A program made the translations under genes and the position numbers. The notes below the pieces were generated by a model, which saw nothing but the letters and a program-made list of their open reading frames with translations, was not told where the DNA came from and ran no database searches. Positions 50,581-61,372 of a stretch of DNA of 64,000 nucleotides are shown here, piece after piece. Position 1 is the first letter of the stretch, and every line of letters begins with the position of its first letter. Origin of the DNA: Candidatus Ruthia magnifica str. Cm (Calyptogena magnifica) (lineage in GTDB: Bacteria > Pseudomonadota > Gammaproteobacteria > PS1 > Pseudothioglobaceae); assembly GCF_000015105.1 (NCBI RefSeq), contig NC_008610.1, forward strand, positions 62,001 through 126,000, read 5' to 3'.

Positions 50581-50929
50581 ACCAGCAAATCCTCTTTGTT
50601 AAAAAAAACATAATTTGGTTAATTTTATCATTTGAATCACTCATAATTCTACCCCTATTTTAAGCACTTGTTGTTAAATGACATTTGGTATTTGATGTGG
50701 GTCTAGGATAATAATGTCGATTTTTTAAGCACCCAATTGTTTTATAAAAGCGTATTACTTTACACGTTAAATGTGTAGTTTCTCTAAATTCTAGTAATAA
50801 ATTAATATCACCCTTTTTAAGGTTATCATCTATTTTTTAGCTAAATAGTTTAACTGTTGCTTGATGGTTAAATTGTTTTCCGGTAGTTTCTTTAATGGTA
50901 TTTTTTGTAAATTAGTTAATCTTATATGC

Positions 50930-53400
50930 TAAATTTATTAATTAGTTATGGACATATACTTCGATAAGCATTATTGCTATTTTCAACATAAATAACAATT
51001 GTAAGTCCTTACGAGTCACCACTAATAACTACGTTGCTAGCTCGAATTTACCCAATTTCTCCTTCTGACGATTAAATTACGACACTGATGGACGTGTTAT
51101 CATTCCAAATATCGATTTTAAATGACGAACAACTGACTTCAATTTTTTTGAGATAACTAAAATTGCATTAGCATCAATACCGCTTAAATTCATAGAAGAG
51201 CCTGCATAAACCTCAATTTTTGCTTATTAATATTGATCGTGTTGTTTTTGCCTTGTAAAGATACTGAGGTATTGCCAAACACAATTAAATTAGAGTCTTT
51301 AGTAGAATTGTTAGTATCATTTTGGGTGATATTTAGCGTATTATCTGATTTTAAAATCATATTGGAATTAGCACTGGTAACAATGCTTGAGCCACAAATC
51401 GTTGCTTTACAATTATTTAAAACATAACCATCAGTAATACATTGGTATCCTTTAACGTAATGATTGAATTATTAAAAATTAAAATGTCATAATTGCGGCC
51501 ATTCAGAACGATGTCTTTTAAATAACCTCTATTAGTAACCTTTTGAGTATGATAACGGGGTCGTGTTAATGATTAAATTTTATAAAATTAATGCTCTATC
51601 GTTAACCTCAATGGTTGCGTAAATGTATTTGTCGAATTATTTTTGTAGCTAACTAGACTAGTTACGTTGAAGTTATAACTTTCGTTTGTTACACTGCTAA
51701 ATCCAGTTACATTTAGATCATTATGGGTTTGCCTTGAATGGTGAGACTTTTACGTAGATAGATATTGTCAGTATAGATGTCAGAGATTTCAATAATAACC
51801 TTGCCATGCAAGAGTACTATTCAATGGCTTGTTGTAAAAAGTCAGCACTAGAGTCAATACTAATGATTTAGTTGTCTGCTATATTATCTGCTGGGGCTGA
51901 ATCACCACCAGAGCCATTACTATTTTCTAAAGTATTTGCAACTACCATAATCTGGTGAGTGCATTGTTAATATTGTCAAAATTTGTTACAATGCCGCCAT
52001 TATCCTCTAAGTTTTTAACACTTGTTTCTAAAGTGATAAGATGACCATCATTAGTATTCACTGCAACTTTAATGGCTATGAAGTTGGTATTAACCAACCA
52101 CATCACTTGATAAAAAAGTATTGGGCATGGTAATGGTGTTTGCCAAGTAATACCTGTTAATAAATCTGATACTATGGTTAAAACCTCCACCAATATTACT
52201 TTCTATTGGTGTGCCATTTAATGTACCAGTTGCAGTATTAAAAGCTGACCAACTGGGTTTATATTGAATACTGAAGTTTAAACTATCACTCTCGATATCA
52301 TTAGCCGTTGTACTTGACTCGAGCTGCAAGTAATGGTGGGTGTATTATTTACAAACTCAATGGTAATATTAATAGCAATTGTGTCATTACCGTCGTTGCC
52401 ATCATTTATATGAGCCTCGAAATTACCATTGTAATTAGTACTTGGTGTGGTGTTTCTACTGACTAAAGCTGTACCATTTTTGTAGCATTAAAGATAAGTG
52501 TCCAAATTAGCGTATCGTTATCATCATAAGTGGCGTCAATATTTACTACGCTAAAGGTAATTGGCATACTATTTTCCTAATGATTATTGAAATATTCTAA
52601 TTTTTGGTAAGTTACTGGCGTATCATCGATGTTGATAACTGTAATGACAAAGGATTATTCAATATCGGCATTTTTACCATTATTAATACCAGTGTTGCTA
52701 TTGGTTGGCGTGTCACTTAGTTGTTTTGTACTCTCATTTAGTGTTAGCTAAAAAACGGTTGTATCGTCTATTTTATCGTTATCAGTAAAGATAATTTGAT
52801 ATCTGTAACTGGTCTTCGGTTGCTTAGACCGATACTTCTGAGGTGAAAATTAGTGTAAGTTAAGGATTGGTTTGGGGTTTTAGTCAGTAGTATAAAATAC
52901 ACCACCAGCATCTGTATCAATATTATTATCTACATTCTATCAGTATCAAGTTGTCCAGTGTTGTCTAATGAGAAGGCATCATTGGCATTGAGCGTACCAT
53001 AACCGTCTAAATCGGAATTAGTTTATGCAAGTAATCGTAACCTCTATCATTGTTAAATTTTCTATATCTATGGTGGGTAGGTTCATCTAATAAAATTTGC
53101 TTGATTTATCCATGTAGTTAGTCCTTCCAAGACTGAGTGGTATTAAAGTACTTTGGTTTGTTCTTCTTTAGTGTTAGTTGTATTGTCAATTAGTGGTGAG
53201 GCTTGAAAGATGCTCATTAAGTCATTCAAGCAAAAACTAAGGGTAAATTTTACCTGTATCTAATACAGTTACAAATTTTGCTGAACTTGCACTTGCTTTT
53301 TAGATGATAATATCAACCACCTTTGAAATTAGCTTTACTGGTATCAAGCGTGTAAATCTTAACTACTAAGGACTATTTAACATAAACCCATAAGCACATT
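50930..53400 (-). pseudogene. Giant cadherin/VCBS-repeat surface protein, heavily decayed
   Basis: The minus strand carries many fragments in all three frames that read like tandem Ig/cadherin-like repeats of a large secreted adhesin. Examples are NSDLDGYGTLNANDAF with SLDNTGQLDTD (about 53000), VITVINIDDTPVTYQ, PSTNYNGNFEAHINDGNDGN with TIAINITIEFVNNTPTIT, and ANDIESDSLNFSIQYKPSWS with AFNTATGTLNGTP (about 52200-52330). Nearer 51.2-51.4 kb a beta-helix-like part reads SANSNMILKSDNTLNITQND and NTSVSLQGKNNTI. Spacing of the repeats and N/D/T richness fit RTX- or autotransporter-type proteins. Stops and frameshifts occur every 50-150 bases. Exact ends are unclear. Confidence 0.75.
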
Positions 53401-53469
53401 GAATAATAGCTTTAACAAAATATTAAGTCAATAGAGGGGTTTATTAGCATTGTTACTTAAGCAAACATA

Positions 53470-53805
53470 TAAAAGGGGTGACTTTTCATTCTTGAGAGTG
53501 ACTAACTTCAAGAATGAAGTGTTTGACACTGCCATGATTATGCATTTTCCAAGAAGAGTCTAGATTGATAATCCAAGGTTTTTCTTAATCGATGGCTTGT
53601 TTATTGGTGTTGTCCATAAATGATAATTTTTGCATTTAAATAGGCTTAATTTTTTACTAAATTTAAATATTATTACCCTAAATAACAATTAATTTTTACC
53701 TGTGCTTGAGTGTTTAAAAGGTTTGTGCATCAATAATATCACCAGCATGGATGATAATATTACATTGATTCATTTGTTTAACAATTTTTAGATGAATAAA
53801 GCCGC
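53470..53805 (-). pseudogene. YfcE/MJ0936-type metallophosphoesterase remnant
   Basis: Minus-strand pieces give VKQMNQCNIIIHAGDIIDAQ, then LKHR.KLIVI.GNNI in another register, and near the end DNTNKQAID, EKPWIINLDSSWKMHN and GSVKHFILEVSHSQE. These correspond to the family blocks IIHAGDI, LxAVxGNxD and PWxINPGSxxxxR. Stops interrupt it throughout. It lies between the HAD nucleotidase remnant and the giant adhesin remnant, all on the same strand. Confidence 0.6.
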
Positions 53806-54485
53806 GTGTTTATCTTTTATAAATGTGTCTTAATGGGTAACGTTTGTTCGAAAGTTTCGATGTTAATAAACCCTCTATTGATTTCATACTCATTTTAGAA
53901 CTGGGTTTGTTAATGGCAATGATGGTATCAATGCCGTATTGTTTGGCGGCACTTAGTACAGAAAAAGAATCGTCAAAAAAGATACTTTTTTGTTTGTTCA
54001 AATGAATCGTTTTGTTTAGTTGGTGCCAAAAATCTTGTTCTTCTTTAACCACGTTATAGTTATGTGATGAAATAATGGCATTAAAATACTGTGATAAAAT
54101 TAGTGACCAGAATTTTTAATTGAATGGTTTTTATATGAGCGTTAGTGACTAAATAAATACGCTTTTTATGTTGTTTTGCTTATTCTAAAAAGTCTAGTAC
54201 AAACGGGTGTATTTGGATTAAATGAGCCATATTTTCTTTGAGTTTGGCGATATCCAGTTTGAACACTTTTTACCAATAATCCAAACAATACCAATGTAGC
54301 CTTCCCTCTTACGCTCGAAGAATAGGATAGATTTTATCTTTTGATTGTTGGTGTGTCAGGTTGTGCTTATTGGCAAAGATCAAGGGCATTATATTCCATT
54401 CAAAAATGTAAATCAAAATGCAAGTCTAGTAAAGTATACCGTCCATGTCTAATAAAATGGTATCTATTAAAGACCAGTCAATGTT
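53806..54485 (-). pseudogene. HAD-family GMP/IMP nucleotidase (YrfG-like) remnant
   Basis: Directly after cysS on the same strand, the translation reads IDWSLIDTILLDMDG, then YWKVFKLDIAKLKEN-type pieces including GRLHWYCLDYW, LKENMAHLIQIHPFVLDFLE, KKRIYLVTNAHIKTIQLKI, and finally an intact 3' frame: VVKEEQDFWHQLNKTIHLNK followed by FFDDSFSVLSAAKQYGIDTI. These match YrfG blocks in order: IDTVLLDMDGTLLD, LDWYCLDYWS, VTNAH, and TLFIDDSxxVLxxAxxxGI. At least four disruptions lie in the first two thirds. YrfG relatives dephosphorylate GMP and IMP. Confidence 0.8.
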
Positions 54486-55872
54486 ATTTTCTACGCCAAG
54501 TAGTGTCATTAGCATTATCCTCTAGTACAATGCCAAGCTCGGCTAACTTGTCTCTAATTTGATCACTTAGTGCAAAATTTTTATCGGCTCTGGCTTCATT
54601 TCTGCTAGTAATTTTTACATCAACCTCGCTATTCGATAAAGAAATACCTTGTTTTAAGAATTTATCTGCGTCCATTTGCAAAATGCCAATATAATCACCG
54701 AGTTTTTTTAATAATTGTGCTAAAGCATTGGCTTGATCAACGTCCTTTTTGCGTTGTAAATTGACTGTTTTTGCCAGTTCAAATAAAATGCTTAAAGCGA
54801 TGGGTGTGTTAAAGTCATTATCAAGCGCTTCATTAAATCGTACTGAATAGTCAAAATACATAGGCACTTTCTCAGTTACCGTGCTAGAAGTATTTAGACC
54901 ACGAATGGCAGTGTATAAACGAGATAATGACGACTTGGCTTTATTAAGATTATCATCTGAAAAATTAAGTGGACTGCGATAATGAGAACTCATGATGAAA
55001 TAACGCAAGGTTTCGCAATTATAGCTTTCTAATATGCTACGAATGGTAAAAAAATTATTCAATGATTTGCTCATTTTTTCATCATCAATATTGACAAAAC
55101 CTATGTGCATCCAAGTATTAACAAAAGTGCAATTATTCGCACCTTCAGATTGAGCGATCTCGTTTTCATGATGTGGAAAGGATAAATCCATACCACCGCC
55201 ATGAATGTCAAAATGATTGCCTAAGTGATGCGTGGACATGGCAGAGCATTCAATATGCCAACCAGGACGGCCTTGTCCCCAAGGGGAGTCCCAGCTTGGT
55301 TCGTTGGGTTTAGACATTTTCCAAAGAACAAAATCTAGCGGGTTTTTTTTGGCACTTTCTATCTCAATTCGAGCGCCCGCTTCAAGTTTATCAATATTTT
55401 TCCTTGAAAGTTTTCCATAATTTTTAAAATGGCGTACTGAATAATAGACATCACCATTATGAGCTTGATAAGCAAAGCCTTTTTCAATCAGTGACTTTAT
55501 CATATAAAATATTTGCTTCATTGCATTAGTTGCGCGTGGTTCAACATCAGGTGGTAACACTCCAAGAGCACGCTCATCTTCGTGCATGGCATCAATAAAA
55601 CGATTAGTCAATGCATATATATCTTCTTTATTTTCAATAGCGCGTTTGATAATTTTGTCATCAATGTCAGTAATATTACGTACATATTCAACATTTGGAA
55701 AATATCGTCTAAGATGGCGAATGATGACATCAAATATTACCAAAATTCGTGCATGACCCATATGGCAATAATCATAAACCGTCATTCCACAAACGTATAT
55801 ACCCACTTTATCAGCATTAATTGGACGAAAAACTTCCTTTTGTTTACTTAATGTATTGTAAATTTTTAGCAT
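54484..55872 (-). CDS. cysS: Cysteinyl-tRNA synthetase
   Basis: Class I synthetase. Zinc ligand Cys28 and the HIGH motif HMGH (37-40) lie in [38 protein letters not shown] with [10 protein letters not shown] and the KMSKS loop ([17 protein letters not shown], about 270) are intact. The 462 residues are full length. Its 3' end abuts the decayed HAD gene. The start faces the peroxiredoxin gene. Confidence 0.97.
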   Translation of the reverse strand: MLKIYNTLSKQKEVFRPINADKVGIYVCGMTVYDYCHMGHARILVIFDVIIRHLRRYFPNVEYVRNITDIDDKIIKRAIENKEDIYALTNRFIDAMHEDERALGVLPPDVEPRATNAMKQIFYMIKSLIEKGFAYQAHNGDVYYSVRHFKNYGKLSRKNIDKLEAGARIEIESAKKNPLDFVLWKMSKPNEPSWDSPWGQGRPGWHIECSAMSTHHLGNHFDIHGGGMDLSFPHHENEIAQSEGANNCTFVNTWMHIGFVNIDDEKMSKSLNNFFTIRSILESYNCETLRYFIMSSHYRSPLNFSDDNLNKAKSSLSRLYTAIRGLNTSSTVTEKVPMYFDYSVRFNEALDNDFNTPIALSILFELAKTVNLQRKKDVDQANALAQLLKKLGDYIGILQMDADKFLKQGISLSNSEVDVKITSRNEARADKNFALSDQIRDKLAELGIVLEDNANDTTWRRK

Positions 55873-56001
55873 AAAACGCTATTTTACGTGAGTATCTGTA
55901 CGATTTTGTCTTGTTAATAACAAAGCTCTTGCTTTTTATATAATTTATCAGTATAAAGTAGCTGTATAATCAAGATATTTAATTATATACAGGAGAAATA
56001 C

Positions 56002-56601
56002 ATGAGCGTTTTAGTTACACAACAAGCTCCAGATTTTACGGCTGCTGCCGTTTTAGCGGATGGTTCGATTGTTGATAATTTTCAACTTTCTAATCTTAAA
56101 GGTAAGAAAATTGTGTTGTTCTTTTATCCACTAGATTTTACTTTTGTCTGTCCTTCAGAGATTCTGGCATGTCACCACAGAATGATGCAGTTTAATGACA
56201 AAGGTGTTGAAGTGATTGGTGTTTCAGTAGATTCACAATTTACGCATAACGCATGGCGCAACACTGCACCAGCAGATGGTGGTTTGGGTGTTATTGATTT
56301 TCCGTTAGTGGCTGATACTGACCATTCTATTATGGAGGCTTATGGTATTGTACATCCAGCAGGTATTGCACTTCGTGCATCGTTCTTAATTGATGAGAAT
56401 TTTGAGGTACGTCATCAAGTAGTGAACGATTTACCATTAGGCAGAAATATTGATGAAATGTTGCGTATGGTTGATGCGCTTGATTTCCATACTGAGCATG
56501 GTGAAGTTTGTCCTGCGGGTTGGAATAAAGGTGACGAAGGTATGAAAGACACACCTGCAGGTGTGTCTGATTATTTGTCAAAACATGCCGATGAATTGTA
56601 A
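56002..56601 (+). CDS. Typical 2-Cys peroxiredoxin (AhpC/Prx1 group)
   Basis: Reduces peroxides. The peroxidatic cysteine is Cys50 in FYPLDFTFVCPSEI, and the resolving cysteine lies in GEVCPAGWNKG near residue 170. The C-terminal YL-containing tail (SDYLSKHADEL) matches the typical dimeric class. Length is 199. A Shine-Dalgarno sequence (CAGGAGA) precedes ATG 56002, and TTGCTT-17-TATAAA or TATAAT (55965) provide a promoter. No ahpF is adjacent; the reductant is unknown. A rubredoxin remnant lies just downstream, which may once have been part of the same peroxide-detoxifying unit. Confidence 0.95.
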   Translation: MSVLVTQQAPDFTAAAVLADGSIVDNFQLSNLKGKKIVLFFYPLDFTFVCPSEILACHHRMMQFNDKGVEVIGVSVDSQFTHNAWRNTAPADGGLGVIDFPLVADTDHSIMEAYGIVHPAGIALRASFLIDENFEVRHQVVNDLPLGRNIDEMLRMVDALDFHTEHGEVCPAGWNKGDEGMKDTPAGVSDYLSKHADEL

Positions 56602-56664
56602 TTAAATTAAATGGGATTTAAGCTCCTTTTTTATGGATTATTATAGGGAAAATAGGTAATAAAA

Positions 56665-56816
56665 ATGAAAAAATATAGGTGTATTGTGTTCGATTTTTGG
56701 TGTACGATGAATATTTAAGCGTCCAAAAGAGTGGATTGAACTAGATACAAAATGGAAGGGTATTTCTGAGGATTGGGCTGGATTGTTAGACTAGTGAGTA
56801 AATGGTTGAAATCTAG
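56665..56816 (+). pseudogene. Rubredoxin remnant
   Basis: ATG 56665 starts MKKYRCIVFDF, matching rubredoxin KKYxCIVCGF but with the second cysteine now Phe. A shifted frame gives VYDEYL, another gives [20 protein letters not shown] followed by AGLLD in place of CPDCG, and the first register returns for TSE and a final MVEI before a stop at 56814. This is the whole 50-residue rubredoxin outline (YDE, G...GTxWEDIPEDWxCPDCG, SKxDFExVEI) with frameshifts and at least three metal cysteines lost. It sits between the peroxiredoxin gene and leuB. Confidence 0.8.
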
Positions 56817-56856
56817 TAAAATAACTTTTTTAACGCCGATGTATAAGGTAAGAAAA

Positions 56857-57927
56857 ATGTTAAAAGTATTAATATTGCCAGGCGATGGTATTGGCCAAGA
56901 AATTACAACGCAAGCACTTAAAGTGATTGATTGTTTGAATGCAGATTTTAATCTTGGCATGATGCTTGAACATGGTCTAGTTGGTGGCAATGCTTATGAT
57001 GAAACCGGTTCTCCTTTGCCACAAGCTACACTGGATGCTGCACGTCAGTGCGATTCTATTTTATTAGGCGCTGTAGGTGGCTATCAATGGGAGTTTTTAG
57101 AGCGTGATTTGCGACCAGAACGAGGCTTGTTAGAGCTACGTGCAGAAATGGATTTGTTTTCTAATTTACGTCCTGCGATTTTATATCCCCAACTTGTTAA
57201 CGTTTCTACGTTAAAAGAGGAAGTGGTGTCAGGGCTTGATTTAATGATTGTTCGTGAGCTGGTTGCGGGCATTTATTTTGGTAAACCACGAGGCGTTGAA
57301 ATCCGTGATGGGCAAAAATATGGGTTTAATACAGCTGCTTATTATGAGTTAGAAATCAGACGTATTGGACGCTCAGCTTTTAAAATTGCACAACTGCGTA
57401 ATAAGCGTGTTTGCTCGATAGATAAAGCAAATGTGTTAGAAGTATGTGAATTGTGGCGCGAAGTGATGACGGATGTGGCTAAAGATTATCCAAATGTTGA
57501 ACTTACTCATATGTATGTGGACAATGCTGCAATGCAATTAGTCAAAGCGCCTAAGCAATTTGATGTAATGGTAACTTCAAATTTATTTGGTGATGTGTTG
57601 AGTGATTGTGCAGCAATGTTGACCGGTTCAATCGGTATGCTGCCGTCAGCCTCTCTTAATCAAGACGGGTTTGGTATGTATGAGCCTATTCATGGTTCAG
57701 CGCCTGATATTGCGGGCAAAGATATTGCCAATCCTTTGGCAGCTATTTTATCGGTTGCTATGATGTTGCGTTATTCGCTCAACCAAGCGAGCTTGGCGTG
57801 CAAAATTGAAGCGGCAGTTAATACTGTATTAAATAAAGGTTATCGTACGCAAGATATTGCAATAGAAAGTGACTTGGTTGTTGGTACGAATAAAATGGGT
57901 GATTTAGTGGTAGAGGCATTGGTATAA
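56857..57927 (+). CDS. leuB: 3-isopropylmalate dehydrogenase
   Basis: Oxidative decarboxylation step of leucine synthesis. ATG 56857 gives [20 protein letters not shown], the usual N-terminus, with AAGGTAAG ahead; the open frame extends back to 56773 through the rubredoxin remnant but without support. [20 protein letters not shown] and [35 protein letters not shown], the [11 protein letters not shown] metal site and [20 protein letters not shown] are intact. The 356 residues are full length. leuC and leuD are not here. Confidence 0.96.
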   Translation: MLKVLILPGDGIGQEITTQALKVIDCLNADFNLGMMLEHGLVGGNAYDETGSPLPQATLDAARQCDSILLGAVGGYQWEFLERDLRPERGLLELRAEMDLFSNLRPAILYPQLVNVSTLKEEVVSGLDLMIVRELVAGIYFGKPRGVEIRDGQKYGFNTAAYYELEIRRIGRSAFKIAQLRNKRVCSIDKANVLEVCELWREVMTDVAKDYPNVELTHMYVDNAAMQLVKAPKQFDVMVTSNLFGDVLSDCAAMLTGSIGMLPSASLNQDGFGMYEPIHGSAPDIAGKDIANPLAAILSVAMMLRYSLNQASLACKIEAAVNTVLNKGYRTQDIAIESDLVVGTNKMGDLVVEALV

Positions 57928-58089
57928 AGATTGTGTATTTATGACAGAGTTTTCAAAAGCGACTAACGATGCTAGCATGGTATCATAAATTATCATTGAC
58001 GATAAACGTATCGATGGATTTAGCGATTTAATTGAGTTATATATGAATGGATTTTTTGGCTAATCATCCTGGGTTATCATTCAAGGTTT

Positions 58090-58879
58090 ATAAATCTAAC
58101 ACTTTCAATCTCAAGTAGCATTTTGCCGATATGTTTGTCAAATTACTCATCAAATTTGTGTTAATTTTTATAAGCAGTTTACTGTTTAACGGTGATAGGG
58201 TTAATTTCATAGTCAGTCAAATTTTTCTCATAGTTTTTTTAGCCTCATATTCGATGATTGGCAAGTGTATTGCCTGACGAGCTATGACCAAGTACTAGAC
58301 TAAAATCTGTTGCATATTGTAATATTTTAATGTTATTGTTATTAAAACGATCCATACGATTAACAAAGCTATTACCTCCTAAAGAATAAAGTTTTATTGT
58401 TGACATGTTCAATCATAATATTTGTATTAGTGTATGCTCTGATGTGGTAAGGCTGTGAATTTTAAATTGCTCTGAGCCTAAGTTGATGATTTGTAAATGC
58501 TAGGTGGTGTCAGTTATAAGTTGTAATTGTGTCTTTTATTAAGTTATTAGTTAGAGTTTCCATTGGATTAAACTAGTTATCGCTTTCGCCGTTTTTTAGC
58601 CTTAATAATCATTTATGGCTGAGCATAAATTTTGGCATGGGGTATTTCGATAATAGCCTGATTACTCAACTAATGGTAATCATAAATGTACGTATTAAAG
58701 ACAATAATAATACCATGGTTGTTCATAAATCCTTGATTTTGTGTACTTGTCTTACTAGATGGAGCATGAATGACCGATAAGTTATTGCTGAGCTTTTCAG
58801 GCGAAAATTCGCCGATATCTTAAGTTGTCCAAGTGTTTGACAAAAGTGATAAAGTAAATAAAAAATAGATTGTTTTCAT
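58090..58879 (-). pseudogene. Metallo-beta-lactamase-fold hydrolase remnant
   Basis: Minus-strand ATG 58879 opens a secretion signal (MKTIYFLFTLSLLSNTWTT), then DIGEFSPEKLSNNLSVIHAP, NQGFMNNHGIIIVFNTYIYD with YH, LSNQAIIEIPHAKIYAQP, and later YSLGGNSFVNRMDRF and DFSLVLGHSSSGNT. These match the MBL order NxGFIVxxxGVVVID..THxHxDHxxGNxAI..A.IYAHP...FxGDxxxxxR....VPGHGxxx. The zinc motif HxHxDH has become YIYDYH, part of the fold is deleted, and stops are frequent. The family includes periplasmic hydrolases linked to sox or quinoprotein genes. The spacer 57928-58090 shows nothing recognisable. Confidence 0.7.
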
Positions 58880-59006
58880 TGCTCTTCAAAAAATTCATTG
58901 TGTTTTATTAGGCTTTAGGAGTACGCTCAGTTAGGATATAAAATAAATCAAGGGTTTATTCTTTGATTGTATCAGGATAAAGTATGTAATAGTTAGAGGA
59001 TATTTA

Positions 59007-60177
59007 ATTATGTCAATACAAGAGATGCAGCATGGTATACTTGAGAATAAATTACAAATTATTCTTCAACTAATGCAAGTTTGTAGTAGGCCTGCCTTAT
59101 GATTGGTATGACAAGGGTGGTTATGCCTAATTTGGCAAACACAAAATTTAATTTAGGTAAGCAGCAGTTTTTATTGTTAATTTTCTTTGTTGTATTTGGT
59201 TAAAGCTGTTATGAATTTATTAGTGGGTCGTTTGAGTCATCAATATGGTCGTAAACATGTACTAATTGTTGGGTGGATTGTTGCAATCCCTATGCCATTT
59301 ATGATTCTATATGCGTCTAATTGGAATTGGATTATAGGATCAACCTTATTATTAGGTATTAACCAAGGCTTGTGCTGGTCAATGGCATTAACGAATTTTC
59401 TGGTTATGCTGCCGTTGCTATTGCTGGCGTAGTAACTGCTTATATTGTTAATTTAATTGGCGCAAGACAAGGTTTGTTCATATTTGGTATTGTGGTGATG
59501 ACACTTGGGTTACTCTCGTCTATCTTTTATGTCAAGGAAACCACATACCATGCGCTAAGTTGCATCAAAGAGACAATCCTACAATAGAACAACAAGGTTT
59601 TATCAAGTTGTTTGTTCAAACAAAGTTGGCATGATAAGATCTTGCTGTCGTTAAACCAAGCAGGATTGATGGAAAAATTTACTGACGCCATAGTTTGGAT
59701 ATTTTTACCTATTTTTTTTATCTAAGACGTTAACGTTAATAGAAGGTGGTGCTATTGTTTCAGTGTATGCGCTTGTATGGGGTGGTTTTCAGTTGATTAC
59801 GGGGCCTTTATCTGACAAAGTTGGACGCAGTAATTGTTGGTGGTATGTGGTTATACGGGCTTGGTTTGTTAAGTATTCCATATACGAATAATGTATTTTT
59901 ATGGATATTGGAAGCTGGAATAATGGGCTTAGGTATGGCAATGTTATATCCAACATTGGGCGCTACTATTGCTGATTTTGCATCGGTAGAAACACGAGGA
60001 ACGCTACTAGGTATTTATCGATTTTGGTGTGATTTTGGTTATGCTGTGGCGGCATTAACATTAGGTGTATCTGTACAAATGACACAAGCATTAATAGCAC
60101 CATTTTTATTAGCATCTGTTGTTATGATTGTATCTGGTCTATATGTTTTAATAAGGTTACCAAATCGTAAAAATTAG
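59007..60177 (+). pseudogene. Major facilitator superfamily transporter remnant
   Basis: Frames from about 59010 read LQIILQLMQV, then MIGMTRVVMPNLANTKFNLG, FFVVFG with a shift into VMNLLVGRLSHQYGRKHVLI (the MFS loop motif G-R-x-S-D-x-x-GR-K), SNWNWIIGSTLLLGINQGLC, then another frame for GINEFSGYAAVAIAGVVTAY. After a stop-rich gap come GGMWLYGLGLLSIPYTNNVF and GATIADFASVETRGTLLGIY, with a stop at 60175-60177. Twelve-helix order is kept but at least four frameshifts or deletions are present. The substrate cannot be told. The 3' frame of 118 residues alone could look like a gene but is only the last helices. Confidence 0.85.
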
Positions 60178-60224
60178 CTTTATATTTTGTGGTTTGGCGT
60201 CAATCCAATGGCATAATATCAACC

Positions 60225-60770
60225 ATGCGTAAGAGACCCATAGTATTAAATATTAAAACCATTGCCACAACCAGTTTTTTTAATATTGAGGAAATGGACA
60301 TTGAGTTTTCAAATGGTTCAAAAAGAATATACGAGCGTTTAAAACCACCAGGTAATGGTGCAGTATTGGTTATACCGATGTTAGATATTGAAACTGTGTT
60401 AATGATTTATGAGTATTCTGGTGGTACAGATCGATATGAACTCACATTAACCAAGGGAAAAATTGATGGTGGTGAAACACTTATTGAGGCTGCTAATAGA
60501 GAGTTAATTGAGGAAATTGGCTATGGTTCTAATAAATTAACTTTTATCAAAGAAATGACCATTGCACCTGGCTATCAATCTAGTATTACCTATATTGTAC
60601 TAGCGCAAGATTTATATAAAGCGAGTGCACAAGGTGATGAACCGGAGCCATTAGAGATAGCAGCATTTAAGATGTCTGATTTAGAAAATTTGGTTTACAA
60701 TGAAGATTTAACTGAAGCCAGGAGTATTGCAGCTTTATACATGGCAAGAGATGTGATTAACAACCAGTAA
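60225..60770 (+). CDS. nudE: ADP compounds hydrolase NudE
   Basis: Nudix hydrolase that cleaves ADP-ribose, NADH and related ADP compounds. ATG 60225 gives MRKRPIVLNIKTIATTSFFN, matching the NudE N-terminus; the frame extends to 60189 without a start signal. IEFSNGSKRIYERLKP and the Nudix box GKIDGGETLIEAANRELIEE with IG are intact, as is the GDEPEPLEI block. The 181 residues fit. It is followed by an aat remnant; the common partner cysQ is not seen. Confidence 0.93.
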   Translation: MRKRPIVLNIKTIATTSFFNIEEMDIEFSNGSKRIYERLKPPGNGAVLVIPMLDIETVLMIYEYSGGTDRYELTLTKGKIDGGETLIEAANRELIEEIGYGSNKLTFIKEMTIAPGYQSSITYIVLAQDLYKASAQGDEPEPLEIAAFKMSDLENLVYNEDLTEARSIAALYMARDVINNQ

Positions 60771-60783
60771 CACAATAGTCAGT

Positions 60784-61290
60784 GATTACATTAGGTGATG
60801 AATTAACAATATATTGGCTTTTAAAAGTGTATTGACGAGGAATTTTCCCTAAGTTCTTTGGTATTCTTCAGACCCAAGAATGATGATTATTTTAGAGTGG
60901 CTTCATATTTAAAAAATCCTTAATAAAACGATTTGTTTTGGTAAGTTTGAGATTAAAGTCGATACAAACTTTGAGCGTGTGATTCGCTATTGTGAAATCA
61001 TTTTGCGTAAAAATCAAAACAGCATTTGGATTGGTAATGGCATGGTATATGCTTATACTGAACTTCACTTATAATAATTTGCATATTCGGTTGAGGTATA
61101 GATTCTAAATTAGTAGGCGGCCTTTATTATGTTGTCTTAAGACGGGTGTTTTTAGTGAGTCTATGTTTTCATTATAGTGCGAAATGCTTCTAAAATTATT
61201 TTTGTGTATTTACTCATAAATATACCTTATAAATTGGTTGATTGCTAAGTTGAGAATCAGCATTTAAAAAGTCTGTATGCTTTTATATAT
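60784..61290 (+). pseudogene. aat: Leucyl/phenylalanyl-tRNA-protein transferase remnant
   Basis: Plus-strand pieces in several frames follow the Aat protein in order: VITLGDELTIYWLLKVY with RGIFPKF (family GGDLSPxRLLxAYxxGIFPW), KSLIKRFV and KFEIKVDTNFERVIRYCE, then NSIWIGNGMVYAYTELH with FAYSVEV (family TWITxxMxxAYxxLHxxGxAHSVEVW), LVGGLYYVV, NASKIIFVYLLI and LVDC. Stops interrupt nearly every block, so the protein cannot be made. Aat adds N-end-rule destabilising residues. Its loss implies that this branch of N-end-rule tagging is gone unless another copy exists. Confidence 0.8.
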
Positions 61291-61372
61291 AGCGTTGTAT
61301 GTTCAACAAACCATTAAAAGAATTACTGTAAAATAGTCTGCGATTTAAATAGAAAATAGCTCAAGAAACGGT

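Noticed and set aside
56773-56856. N-terminal extension of leuB by 28 residues
   Set aside because: It runs through the rubredoxin remnant in a meaningless register; the conserved N-terminus and the ribosome-binding site point to 56857.
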